The translations under genes and the position numbers were made by a program. DNA of 64,000 nucleotides, from assembly GCF_030848805.1 (NCBI RefSeq), contig NC_092368.1:5490441-5554440 (forward strand). Reading direction: 5' to 3'. The number at the start of each line of letters is the position of its first letter. The stretch's first letter is position 1. A model generated the notes under the pieces. The model saw only the letters and a program-made list of their open reading frames with translations. It did not search any database and was not told the origin of the DNA. Below, one piece after another: positions 21,701 to 34,169 of this stretch. The DNA is from Temnothorax longispinosus (taxonomy: Eukaryota > Arthropoda > Insecta > Hymenoptera > Formicidae).

Positions 21701-22990
21701 ACCAATAATCGATTTAACACGTGTCCCGCTGATACTTCGCGGCGCACCGCCACCGCATCGTACGGAACGCAAGAACAGCTATCGATAAATTCACGCGGCA
21801 CGGTCTCGCCCCCCTGTCTCGATAAATTATCCCGAGGGATGACAGAGACATTATAATCCGAGGGTCTAATAAAAAGGTTTGGAATTCTCTGTCGCCGGTG
21901 CGCCGCGCCGTGTCGTTACTTAGCAATAATTCGCGTCCGCTAAGAGAGGCTCAGAGGAGCGTGCGGGGATCCGTGGCGAGAAGGGAGAAACGTTGGAAAA
22001 ATGAAGGGATGAAAGGGCGAGGCGCAAGGGAACGAAGCAGAGCGACGCCCTCCAGCACGCGTGTCGCGCGTATGTGTCGTTGGGAGGAGCCGCGTATCCT
22101 GCAGATGCCGACCAGAAGAATTTGGACAAAGCTGCGGAATCGTCACAATAGACGCGAGCGCGCCTCGACTCGGCCCACTCGGTTCCCTCTTGGATGATTT
22201 ATCGGGCGCTATTTGTGTGTAATACCGCGAACACAATCGCCGTCTGGCCACGTCGATGATCTTCCGGAACAGAGAACGATCCGAGCGATTTTCATGAATT
22301 ATGTCGAGCCGTCGAATGTTCGTTTGAAAATGACCACGAAGAACGGAGGAGTCGATAAGATCGATCGTGTCGCTTGTGTGCTAACAGCGCTGGGAATCCT
22401 CGGCAGAATTTTTTTGCAAAAAAAAAGCCCGAGTTGCAGAAGATGCAAATCGATTTTGGGACGATAATACTGTTACAAGACCGATCGTATCAAGAAGATC
22501 GTACGAAATTGAAAGAGCCGAGGGTCAGTGGCGTTATCGATTCCGCAGTACTTTCCGACTGGTTCCGAGATCCTGGATTTTTCCTTCCGCGACGCACATT
22601 TCTCGTTCGCGAGCGACGAGCGGTGGAAATCGTCTGGGCAACATGCCCGTGCCACGTGGTGCGTCTTGTAACAGAATTCTGCCGTTCTACGGCAGTGGGC
22701 GCGGGCGCGGGCGCGGGCGCGGGCGGAGGAGTGACGAGGAGATTTTCTCGAGTTTCAGAATCTAGCTACCGCGCTCCGTACCTAGCTACCGCTCCCCGGG
22801 GACCTCGGGACAGGTGGCTGAAGTCTCAGACGAGACCCCACGCTTCAGGAAGCGTCTCAAGCGTGCCGGTACGCTCGCTGTTCTCCTTACATACGGGGAA
22901 CGACTTCCTCGGTAACATGTGGTTGTCGTAAAAGCGACGATCATCCCGCAGGAAGTTGCCCGGGATCTCTGGGACAAATTCAAACGCGAG
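21701..22990. other. GC- and CpG-rich block
   Basis: Frames are long here only because stops are rare: 22374-22931 (+) runs 185 codons across a GGGCGC repeat that translates to alternating Gly/Ala, and several overlapping frames lie on both strands. No protein family is recognisable. The plus strand is purine-rich at about 21940-22060. The block includes the G-quadruplex motif at 22697-22723. Confidence 0.5.
22697..22723 (+). repeat. (GGGCGC)n tandem repeat forming a G-quadruplex motif
   Basis: Five GGG runs (starting 22697, 22703, 22709, 22715, 22721) are each separated by exactly three bases, CGC. This satisfies the usual G3-N1-7 x4 quadruplex pattern with one spare run. The unit is 6 bp, repeated about 4.5 times without error. 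Being both CpG-dense and G4-capable, it is a candidate structured or regulatory element. No gene is inferred. Confidence 0.9.
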
Positions 22991-25350
22991 AGCGCGTCGC
23001 AGAGTTAAATGCAGCCTTGATGACTCCACTAACGTACATTAGCGGTTAGGCGCGTCCTACTTACATGCACGCATATGTACGAGCGACTGCACTCGCGCAT
23101 TCCCTCTGCAGTATGTAGATCATAACGCAAATTACGAATTCTACGCTGTATAAGCGTTTGCATTTTGTAGTAATTATTGAATACGAGGACGCGTGCAGCT
23201 TAAATCTTAAATGCGAACGTCGATATCATGGTTTTGGAGCGGCCGATTATGTTTCTCAAGATTTTCTAGTTTCTGATTTAGATAGTCTAATTCCAAATTG
23301 AATATCTTTCTTTAATTTGCGAGGAAAATTAATTTTTGATATTAAATTACATATTTTTTGTTACCTAATTAAATTCACTAAATATATTCTTTGGTGAATT
23401 TAATTATTTTATCTTAATTATATAGGATTTATTTTTATGCTTCAAACTTATCTCGTTTTTCGCACGAGAACATATATAGTTTTATACTGAAAAGCGTTGA
23501 GGCACGCCATCGAAATTTCCAATATCAATTATATGCAGTTCGTGTGCTCCACGACATAAAGATGCAATTACGTCCGTATCTTTTTGAATGGATCCTTGGT
23601 GCAAATTGCAAGCGTCCCTTTCGATCGCGCAAAGCGGTATCGGATAAAAACTGTAAATGAAGAGCGCCGCGTTATCTCTATACCAATCAATCCACTCGTT
23701 ATCGCCGCGGCGGCCGAGAATTACCTCGCACGCGCGCTCATTGCAACGCGAGATTCGCAATTCTGTCCGTGAAATTAGCCTCGTCATGCCATGCATAATT
23801 GTCCCGACGGACGCCCGGTGAAAGCCCGTCAGAATTGCGCCATTGCGCTCTCCCATAAACGCGAGAGCAAATGCGCGTTTTCTCTCGCAGTGTATTAATA
23901 AAGGCCTCAATGAATTGGTCGCCCGTTTCGCTACAATTGCACACACATCAATTCCATCAAGCCACATTGCAACGGCCCGATAAAGAAACTACATGGCGTT
24001 GCCGCATCACAGTTTCCTGAAACGGTTGAAACATTAATCTAGATCGTTTTAGAGTCTGCATTAACAGGAACAATTATACAACTTGATGGTTGTGCGTTTG
24101 TCATTTACCCTTAGTAATTTGCTTCTAAATTTGCTAATTTTTTCACATTTTCACCGTATCGCATACCCTGACATATTTGGAGTATAATGAAAATTGCATA
24201 TGCGTGGCGTGTGCTTTATGTTTTTTTTTACTTTTATCATGATGCGTCAAATATGAAATAATCGATCCCGAATATTAAAAACATGCAATATCGCTGGTAC
24301 TACAAAGTTTAATCTGCTAATTGAAATTTATACAAAGCACGCGGACCGCGAATATTTTACGAAACTGACTCTCACAGTGTTTAGTAAACTCCCTCTCATA
24401 GTCATTAAGTAATTAAATTCTTTATATACAGCTTTGATATTTCGGAAAAGTGTTGTCACCATGTGACAAATTAATTCGTAATACAAAAACTCGCCAATTT
24501 GTAAATGATTCCTAATGTTTGCTCTCAGATTATACACGTAGTCTCAGGTGCCATATTCGTTCAAAAGAAAACTTCCTCGTTATAGGACACCGTCATTTAT
24601 CAACCGATCGTCAGGATTGTAACTTAGAGCATTGCTGAAAGCTAACGTCGCTCCAGGAAGTGTTAACTATTTGTAAGTTTGGGCTCTGGCCATATGGGAA
24701 AGATCATTGGTGCAAGAAAACGCACGATGTGACTTTCGACTGCCACGTGCTATATTGACCATATAGTCGAACCATAGGGTACGTGACGGAGAGTCCTATT
24801 ATATTTGTTAAGTAAAAGTCACGAAGAAGTAGACTTCATCAAAATATAATAACATTAAAGGATAATAAATAATTTGGTTCTGCGCCAAACTTTTATAGGA
24901 AAAAAATAAAATGTTAATTATTTTTATATTATAAAAAACATGAGATTTAATATTAAAGTTTATGTTAATTTATTCTTGTTTTAAGAGATACATGTATGAC
25001 TGTTATTTCTTTAATTATGAAAATATATTTAATAGCTAATAACAATAAAAAATTTTTATATCGTTGCTTAGTAACCGACAGTGCAAAAGGATTATTTGAA
25101 ATGTTTCGGAATGTTTCTAAATCTTTGAATATACGTACGAAGAGTTAAATTCGCATTTTTGCGGCAAAGCGAGAAATAATTACATCGTATCGCAATAAAC
25201 ACGTTCTCGGTGTTCACGTTTTCTCTTTTTACCGCGACTTAGAAAAGGCAAGTGGAAATTTCGCCCAACTTAAGGGATAAGATATTCCTGAATATATAGG
25301 GTTCATGTACCTAAAGGTTCAAAAAGAAATCGCTGCTGTTGCTTAAGCCA
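22991..25350. other. Non-coding stretch, largely AT-rich
   Basis: No supported gene. The 161-codon minus frame at 23482-23967 overlaps frames on both strands and has no identifiable domain. Segments 23260-23480 and 24000-25120 are AT-rich. A nested inverted repeat of 7 and 6 bp (TTCGACT ... CTATAT ... ATATAGTCGAA) lies at 24735-24771. Confidence 0.5.
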
Positions 25351-25383
25351 CAGCCGCAACAACGACGACGACGACGGCAACAA
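25351..25383 (+). repeat. CAA/CGA trinucleotide repeat
   Basis: CAG CCG CAA CAA is followed by four CGA codons, CGG and CAA CAA. In one plus frame the tract lies in a 29-codon open stretch (25315-25401, translation rich in Lys, Leu, Gln and Arg) that ends at a donor-like CAAG|GTAACG. The element CGCTGCTG flanks it on both sides (25331 and 25391). Trinucleotide periodicity can arise by slippage alone, so a coding origin is only a possibility. Confidence 0.75.
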
Positions 25384-26846
25384 AGCGCATCGCTGCTGCA
25401 AGGTAACGGAGCAACGCCCGAAGCTCTCGAAATTCCCGAATAGTTTTCGTCCATCTTCGCGCTTGCATGGCGGAATTAGAGTGGCGGGAAGCGATAATCG
25501 TGGAATTTATGGGCGACTAAGAGGCAGCTAATAAACGTTAATTTAACGAAACAGTGGTGCGCCGACTTTCGGCGCTGTTCTCTTCGACGACGGCAGCCAG
25601 CGGCGGCAGCGGCCTGCGGTACGTAATATCCGAGAGATCCGCGTGTAATTAGCTCGGGAGCACGAATTAACGAAAGGAAACGAAATGGCCTGCGCATGTG
25701 GAAAATACGAACCTCCACGAAATCGAAACCACCGTCTCTCACGAGTATTTTCCTCGCGTATCAGATATACGCGATGTTACGTGAGATTTGTCGGGCGTAC
25801 TTTATGATGTTACGATGAAGATATGAAATCTCAAAGTGGTTTTTTTAGATGGTGTTAAAAATAAAACATTAAGTAAATTGCCAATTTTCCGGTACTGATA
25901 AGTATCTTTAATACAAAAGCAATGTTTGCTTTTAACGGTAGATACTATTATTCTTGAATTTATCTTCTTATGTCTGAGAGAAGATAAATATTTTATAAAA
26001 CTTATCGCAAATACACTTATACGTGTTATCGATAGGAACGTCTTCGTAATATTTCTTTCATATTGGTCTTTCAGTTTTAAACGAAAAGATAAGATTTATT
26101 GCTACCATCTTAATTATCATAATAAATTTGGGTTTTACCGGAAAAACGACTACGATATGTACCAATATATATTTGTCGAGATTTGCGACTAAAATAAAGC
26201 AGTTAAATATTTTTTTTCCGAGACTTTTAGGAGATTGTGCTGTAATATCAGTGATGGAATTTTATTTACCTCGCGGAGAAGGCATTTCGTAAAAGCGAAA
26301 TACGGGAATTGCGCAAGAAACTTTATTCTCTCAAGTGATGCATCTATTTTAAATATGAACGCGAAAATGTTACGCCACTCTGTGTTATTAAGACACTAAT
26401 GAATGTTTCAAGAGAAAATGCCACGGCGTCTGCAATTTATACCGTAATCCAGCAAGAGGACGTTATTTTTATTATTTCTGAAGAGGATGTGAATATGCAT
26501 TTCGCGCTACAGCACGAGAATATTTGATGCACCGACCGCGCTATTATCGTGTGATTTTTATGGTTACAACAGACCCGGCGAAATCCATTTATTGCGGTAA
26601 AAAGTCAGTCAGATCCACATGCTACGTTACAATAAGAAGTTAAACGTGTTTTCACTGCTCTTTACGGTTACACGCGAAGCAATGAAATCTACATATACTG
26701 CCGTAAAACGTCGGTCGGTCGGGGAACCACCCACTACCGTGATATTCTCGCGGGAATATTTCCGATCAGACTCGCTGCGAGAAACGAGGAACGTCGTTGC
26801 GGTGACACACACCCTGTTTCGAATTAGATTTACGACACGACCGCAA

Positions 26847-26873
26847 GGTTCTACAGAGTTTCACTGTAGAACC
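26847..26873 (+). repeat. Perfect 10-bp inverted repeat (hairpin)
   Basis: GGTTCTACAG and CTGTAGAACC are exact reverse complements separated by a 7-base loop (AGTTTCA). The RNA would form a stable 10-bp stem. It does not match the histone mRNA stem-loop consensus, which has a 6-bp stem and 4-base loop. No tRNA or known small RNA is recognised. Confidence 0.9.
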
Positions 26874-28057
26874 ACGCAGTCTCCTCTCTTTCGCCACCGT
26901 GTCAGTAGGGACTAGCGGACCGTTTATGGCAGTCAGGATCGTAAATAGCGTTGCCGCTGTTTGCTCGTTCGTCTCGTAACGTGGCTCGTTTCGCATCCAC
27001 GATCCTAAATCACTCTCGGCCGCTACTTGCATCCGTCCGCATCAACAACGGATGAACGGTGATTACGAGCGAGGCGATTGTCACGGACAAAAGGGGTTGA
27101 CAGCTCGTCCGAGGGGTGGGGTGGTGCCGCAGAGTGGACGAGCCCTGCGGATCGAAGGAGCTTCTTCGGGGACTCACGTTGCACGCTGTAATCGTTCCGC
27201 TGTTGCAAGAGGAATCGTTTGTCGTTCTGTAAGAAAGACGTGTCTCCCTTCGGGGGATCTTAGAATGGGAATGGAATTTATAGAAAGTAGTCGGGGTAAT
27301 TTATGATCGTAAGTTTTTAATTTCGCCCGCGGCGGCGTTGAAAACGTAAATGTTTTCCGAAAGGGAAAAGGAAGACGTAGGTTTATAACACATTGAATCT
27401 AGATTTTATTACATTTTTTATTGAACGACGTCACATGTGGTAACAATGCATGTATATTTGTGACTCGGTTGATGTTCTCTGTGACGCGTGAGAGTAAAAG
27501 ATGCAGGATGGTTTAAAGCTTGCTTTTATACTTTATATAGTGAGATTATTGGCAGATAAAAAACAAAATGCTTCTTTGACAAATGTTTTAAAACGCAGAT
27601 AGAACTTTCTGCGAATTTAATAATATAATGAGGTCATTTCACAATTAATTTTATATAAATTTCTATGCTTAAGTAAAACATTTTAAGACTTTATTACGAG
27701 AATACTTAATCTCAGATATTGAGAATTAGCGTATAATAAAATCTTTCTCAAGACAAATCGGTTATTGATTAATTACAAAATTACATTCTGACTTGAAGAA
27801 CATATTTGCAGATGTTTTGTAATTTATAGTGTATTTAGAACATAGTGATTAAGAATATCAGCTGAATCGCACAGAGTGACGTTGATTCTGTCGGACATAT
27901 TTCGAGAAAATGTATTTTGGATCATTCTTGTCTCGGCAAGAGCGACGATCCGGAACGCAAGCCTCGCTACAACGTTCCCTTGATAAATAATGAAATACGC
28001 GTGGCTCAGCAAGTCGCGTGGGGTGGAAGTGAAAAATGTCGGGTGCCCAGCGAAGAC

Positions 28058-28088
28058 CATTCGCGAGCGTCGCGCGCTCGCGCGAATG
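28058..28088 (+). repeat. CpG-rich imperfect palindrome
   Basis: CATTCGCG-AGCG and CGCTCGCGCGAATG pair as a 12-bp stem with a 2-base bulge around a short centre. Every other base pair or so is a CpG step, so the sequence could extrude as a cruciform or be a palindromic protein-binding site. Confidence 0.75.
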
Positions 28089-31000
28089 CGAATGACGCGA
28101 GGGATGACGGGGACCGGTAACTTGCGAGTCACGGCCATCATTTTCCCCCCGAGGTGTGCCGAAAGCTCTCGCGGGGATAATAAAGGTCTCTGGATGCTGC
28201 CGATACAATTTCGATGTCCCCGCCGCGCCGCCTTTGAGGGACGATCGATGGGCTTTACGTTTGGGCTTTGCGAAAATCGATATGTCTGTCGCATGACGAG
28301 AAGTAAGGGTCGTATATTTCTCGTCAATTCTTTCGACTTTGCAATTTCATGTTAAAAGAATAACGAGTATGAAAGAAAAATAAATTTCATCTATTTTCTT
28401 TCAATTCTTTAATTAATATCGAACGATTAAAATCTCGATATTTATATATTTTATAATATTCCGCGTATAATATTCCGACTCATATAACGTGATTTCAATT
28501 GGTAACATCACAGATCTCTTTTCGTGCCGTTTACGATATGATTATTATTTTAATTAATTAATTTGATGTGGAGTAACTCTTTGACGGAAGTGTATGTGTA
28601 CGGATGGAAGAGGCGAATTTAATGAAAGAATTGAAAAGTGTTAGTACCAGCGGTGTTTCTAAAAATATCTGGATTCTGAAAAAAGAGCTAAAGCAATTAA
28701 TATTAATATTAATTATATCGCGAATTACTGCCACGCAGTATATATCACACAGATTCTAAATGATGATTGTGAATAATTAAAGCCTGCATCATTATCAGTT
28801 ACGCATTGCGATTCGCGCGAATTCAAATTTGATAAACAAACATGACGGGAGGAGGGTGGATGGTGCGCGATCGACATGTTGGAGAAAAATAAGTAAATTA
28901 TGCGGAAATACTCCAGAAATAGAACGGCGGTAATTAATTCGGACATCAAACGGTATCGCGGATTACGCATCGTTCCTCTCTTCATGTTTAATTTATGCTA
29001 CTGATAAAACGAGATGAATACAAGCATTGACCGATTAAAAGCATAAAATGCCGCGTTATCATTCATGGAAATCGTATTGTAATCTCGGTAAATCGCGGTT
29101 TGGTAAGCAAATGCTGCGTTGGTTGTGCTGCATTAAGTATCCAGCTATATGACATTGTTAATGATCACATATCCGAACATTATATCTAATTGTAAATACA
29201 TTATCATTTATCTAACTATATGTTTTTGCGTATCCCGAGATAAACCATATTTTTTGACAGATCGAGTTAAGAATATTGAAGGTTTTTAAAAATTTGGAAA
29301 GCAGACAATATTTCAAACATTGTTTTTGATGCCACGTATATAGATCAATAGAAAACAGAAATCGTAGAAGATTAGAGAAGTGATTAGAGTAATGATATGC
29401 AGTTCTGCTGTTGAGGAAAAATCTCTTTAAAATTCAATGTATGACATCACTGTCTTACCGACAATACATGCGTTAAGCGTCAGTATGCATGTTCTGTCCG
29501 CTGATAAACCAGTTCATCGATAACTGGTCTCTATGTCGTTAATTCGAGCGCTGTAAAAGCGACATTTAAGTATCTCGTCGGCATGCTTCACACGGTAGTA
29601 GCGCGTAAACTCATCCCGACGGGGGACAGACCGGAGGGGGTACGCGGGGAACCGACGTAAACCGATGAGGCGCTAACGCGAATTGCCGGAATGTTCTCTC
29701 CGGCGGTTGTGCCGGAGTAAATGAGGGCAGGCAAAAAGAGAGGGTCAGAAACGAGCTGTCCGATCGTTCGCCCTGGCTTACGTACACTCCGATGCATTAA
29801 TTCGCATGCCCCGGATGCACCGAGAACGTGTCGCTCCGCTCCGCTTTCATGCTCGAATTAATACACTCGACTGTACATCTGCCTGGATTCGCAAGAGACA
29901 GAGCGGGCTGCAATTCAGCGTAAAGAGATTGGTCGATTAATTGTTCTCTTTTACCCCCGATACGCGCGCTTCGCTTTGATTAATCCGCAATTAGTGATCT
30001 GTATTATTGGTGCGGTTGTATCACAGTGTTCTATCGATTAAAATAAAAAATAATTTGGTTAAAAATAGTTTAGCTTTTTTTGAAAATAATTGTTTGAATG
30101 AATATCTCGATAATTGAAAAAAAAAATCTCTTCTCTAAAATAAATCCGTAAAACTGATTCTGGAGAATAGGAAAAATTTATAAAAATCCTTGAAGTGTTC
30201 TAGGAAATTTTAACTAGTTTTCAGAGAATATTGTTAATTGCTAAAAGAAGTAGTCAAAGAATCGATCGCGCGTCTATTCGGAGAGACGCGGAGCCAAATG
30301 ATTATCAGAAAGTGTGATTTTTACGAGACGGACGCCTTGGGAGGAGCCTGTGACCGGAAGATGTAGGTGAACATAACAGTCTCGACAAACATCCTCCGTC
30401 TCCCTTCTCTCTTCTCGTTGTTCTCTCGCTTTTACCTGCGAGCTCATCTCCAATTTCGTGATTTACGACGTTCGTTCGCCCGACGATCCATTAACGGGCG
30501 CATGATTGGCCAGTGCTCCTCGGCCTGCCGGCGTGGATGCCGAATGGCGCAATAAATAGTAGTAGGTGTTAAGGTGTATTTAAATTTAGATTGGTATCGC
30601 GCGCGCCACCGAGCTAACGATCCGCGGTCTGACCGGTACTAAGTGACCCTAATGTCCGGGCCTAATCGGCACTAATACCGACCGCCATATCTCTCTCGGG
30701 CGTTCTCGCCTTCTTCTCAGATCCGTACGAGACTCGCTCGCCGAGCAACGTTCCCGAGTAAACGAATGTTGCTGATAAACGACGTCGAAAACTGAGCACC
30801 AAGATATCCAGTTGTGTTTGAATTTTAATTAATATTCTTCAACGATTTCTTGTTTGTCCTGCTAATCTCTAATTTAATGCCGAAACTAACGTAAACTGTA
30901 ATGGAGCCTACGATGAACGACTTTGTCTCGGGATATTTAGCGTCGTTAAGTCAGCTATCTTTTCTATATTAAATTTTCGTTAACGTCAAAAAAGAAGCTA

Positions 31001-31370
31001 TTGCTGCATAAACTGAATGCTTTACGGCAAACAACTTTCCTTAAAATAAGTTTTAGAATCTTGTTGACTTTAAATTTATATTGAGATGACTGTCTACTTT
31101 TTCATATAATATGTAGGATTATTGAATTTTTATTTTTACTCCAAAGATTTATTTCAGATATTAAGAATACAATTAATAACTTTTTCTGGCAGTATTAACT
31201 TTTTTTGGCATATAAGGTACGTACTCCAGGTTCCCTGTTTTTTTTTTTTTTTAACACTGTGGCTATGTTATATTTGTTTGGAAAGTGGTAAGTTAGTCGA
31301 GAATCTTTGTCGAGAAATTTTCTTATTACGTTGCAAGATAAATTTCACCATGACAATCTCAATTTGAATT

Positions 31371-33591
31371 TACGACGCGCAAGCCCGAGGATATATCGCG
31401 AAATATCATTCGCGTCTCGATAATCGTGATCGGTCGCGCTAATCCATACGGCTCTTCCGACCGATTCGTCCTCTCGATCATTATTGTGCGCGCGAAGCGA
31501 CGGTGATTAATACGCGTGACCATCGGCGTAATCCTCATTACGGGACACGGGCAAGGGTGAGCGTCAGAAACGTTAGTCAAAGTGCATGACAATGCACGTG
31601 CGAGATGGCAAGGGAGAGGACAGGGAGAGATATGGTGGTCCGGTATTAGCGGCGATTAGGCCGCGGGCATTTAGGATCACTTAACGGCCTAACGCTGGTA
31701 ACGGGAAGTCGCCTCTCAGCCATCTGCATCCTGTCGCACGCGCGTCCCAACAATCTCTTGAAATGTTCTCCCTCCAAGAATTTTGTGAAGAAATTAGTAA
31801 ACACTTGAGATATTTTCTTACTCATACATTTAATTTATTTATTTATTGATAATTTATTTATTCTTTTATCTATTTATACATTCTTTTAATTTCTATGTTA
31901 TCTATGAAACACTCGTGTTTTTTTAAGTGATTTCCTCGTTAGCAGATTACTTAATCCGTATTTTATTTCATGTTGTATCGTTGTATCCGAACTTTTGTTC
32001 GCGCTATGTGGCGTACATCCCGAAAGCCTTATTTCAGTCTTTAGCGAACGACTTCTACTTTCGCAGATCGGACGCGCGCTTACGGGAATCTGGGGAGCGG
32101 AGCATACCGCGCGTTAACCGGTGGATTTATTTCTGTATAAAAGCGTGACTAAAAATCGCCGTATATCACCGCACGCGCCGTGTTGCGCACTCGCTTGTAC
32201 GGCCCAACTGGGGCCGGTCGGTCCGCCGCGCCGCGGATGGCCTGGGCTAAGCCATGCCGGTGGGGTTAAACCGCGAGTCGTTTGTCATGCTTTTTACTAA
32301 TAAGCCGGTAGCCGCGCTTTAATGCGGCTGGAGTTGGCCGTTGCCAACTTTGTTCTCGGCTTCGAGAACTGTGAGCGGACGAGAGGACGGCGACGAAAAA
32401 GCGAATAAATTGAAGGTAACGAGCGTTACGAAGTTTCGCTTGTGGCGAGTCCCTGCCGCGGTGGCGGCGCGGCGGCGGAATACGAATCGCACGCGGGAGA
32501 TTCGCCAGGCGCGCGCTAATTGGCAACCGCGTCGATATCTCGAAGCCTCGGCTTTTGTCTCCTTTTCTTTTTGTGTACAATGTTTGCGATTAATCGACGC
32601 GGGCATGATTGATGATGGCACTAAACGGGAGAGACTTTCGATTAAATTCAAATCGAGGGGCGAACGATCGACGCTAACGCACGTTATGCTTTATTTTATA
32701 AATGGATGCTTGCAGTGAGGTAATCGGCGAACGCTGAGGATGCCAACGGTGAGTTGAAGTAAAGTGTCATGCGAAAATAAACTTTAATGTTGGATCTTCT
32801 GGACGTTATCCATCACGCTTCTACTGTTGAGAAGCGCAGGGCTTTGCCAAAACTTCTTCCAGAAGTATTATTAAATGGTAGAAGAGATTTAGAATGTTTC
32901 GAGATTTTGAGGGATTTAATTTAATTAGAAATTATTTAATTTATATTTTGGATACATTAGCTTTCTAGATTGACATCTTTTCTGCACAGATTAGAGCTCG
33001 CCCCGTATTTATCATATCCTCGCAATCGCGTTTCGGGCTGTGCGACATAATGATCATCAACATCGATAAAGGGACATGCGGTCGCATGCAAGATACGCAT
33101 AAAAATCGAATGGTAAATAATTGCGGCTGTCTACCGTGGTGCCGTATGCGGTAACAGATACGGTTGCATTTTATCCCGACATTGCGCGCTTTAGCGGGTA
33201 AACAAACGGCACTTCATAAACCGCCCGTCACGATACGATCGTACTATTATTTATTGACCTTTCAAATTTACCGTCGCGCACAGGCGCATTCGCGAAATTA
33301 GTTTGCCTTGAATTATCTTTCGACGCGCGCGCGCGCGGCCGGCCGTCGAAATTATTACGCCATTGAAATCCATTTTTCGGCGGTCGTCCCGGTCCGATGC
33401 GAGCTCCCCGAAATTTTTGCTCGTTTGTGATGATATTGGATGCATCGTTCAAACTCAGACCCACGATCGACGGGAGACAGAGACGGACGACAAAGTTGTC
33501 TGTCTCGCTCCGATCTCGTTACGTGAAATAATTTATCGAGAAATTTAAAGAGGAAAGGAATTGTGTAGGAAATCAATATAACAGAGTTAAT
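31371..33591. other. Non-coding, CpG-rich stretch
   Basis: CpG-dense at 31370-31700, 32030-32650 and 33160-33500, with short AT-rich interruptions. Overlapping frames on both strands (for example 32266-32651 - against 32341-32718 +) are chance frames in GC-rich DNA. It contains a (CG)n run with inverted CGACG/CGTCG ends at 33321-33348, which is potentially Z-DNA-forming. Confidence 0.5.
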
Positions 33592-33618
33592 AAGCGTTAC
33601 AAGCGTTACAAGCGTTAC
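33592..33618 (+). repeat. Three perfect 9-bp tandem copies
   Basis: AAGCGTTAC occurs three times head to tail without mismatch (33592-33600, 33601-33609, 33610-33618). Confidence 0.95.
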
Positions 33619-34146
33619 AGTGAAATAGATCGCTGCTATTAAACTACATCGTTTCTCTTCGAAAAATGAGGATACTTTTCATGTTCTACGGTTCATCTTT
33701 CTATTTTCACCACGTATCGATCAAATGCCATCGAGACGCGGCTTCGCCGCCCCCACGGTGGAATTTTTGAATTTCTACGGGGTCGAATCTACGTTATATT
33801 GTCCCCGCCGATGGGTACGGGACCCTCCGAAATCCGTTCCGCCCCATGTACGCAGTGCCGGACGTGAAATATAAGGCAATTTCATGAACCATTAAGAATG
33901 GAAGTTCATAAGTCGGCAGCACGTGTTTTCGGTGTTAACCCGGTGTAGAGAAGGCGAAATGAGATTTTTCGAAGGGCGGTTCCCCTTCTGGCCACCCACT
34001 CCTTGCTCCTGCATTGACGTATAACGGGTGTCTCGCGGTAGAATGAAAGAACTCGCACGGTGACGTACCGCATCCTATCGAGACTCGTCAGACTCGGAAT
34101 GGTTCCCATCCTTCCTTCTTCGTGGTGGCAGGACGATTTTTTACAG

Positions 34147-34169
34147 CGCCGCGCCGCGCGCCGTATCGA
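34147..34169 (+). repeat. 23-bp exact GC-rich repeat, copy 1
   Basis: The 23 bases are identical to 36826-36848, starting CGCCGCGCCGCG and ending CCGTATCGA. Because it includes the non-repetitive tail CCGTATCGA, the match is more than simple GCC slippage. On the minus strand both copies read Ile-Arg-Arg-Ala-Ala-Arg-Arg in one frame, preceded by Thr-Ser-Ser in both although the DNA there differs. I found no further copy by eye. Confidence 0.8.

Larger units (their letters stand above)
25384..31370. other. Non-coding stretch with alternating AT-rich and CpG-rich segments
   Basis: CpG-rich pieces lie at 25560-25640, 26700-27300, 27850-28280 and 29590-29960, separated by AT-rich DNA (25820-26220, 27400-27850, 28350-29560, 30010-30240, 30800-31360). 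Several perfect inverted repeats occur (26847-26873, 28058-28088, 29506-29527). Frames up to 167 codons (27824-28327 -) overlap others on both strands and show no domain. A T15-type homopolymer lies near 31237-31252. Confidence 0.5.

Noticed and set aside
22374..22931. 185-codon plus-strand frame
   Set aside because: It runs through the GGGCGC repeat, giving a Gly/Ala run, in a block with few stops on either strand. No domain.
23482..23967. 161-codon minus-strand frame, checked for transposase or nuclease motifs
   Set aside because: No catalytic triad spacing or zinc-binding pattern seen. It overlaps other frames.
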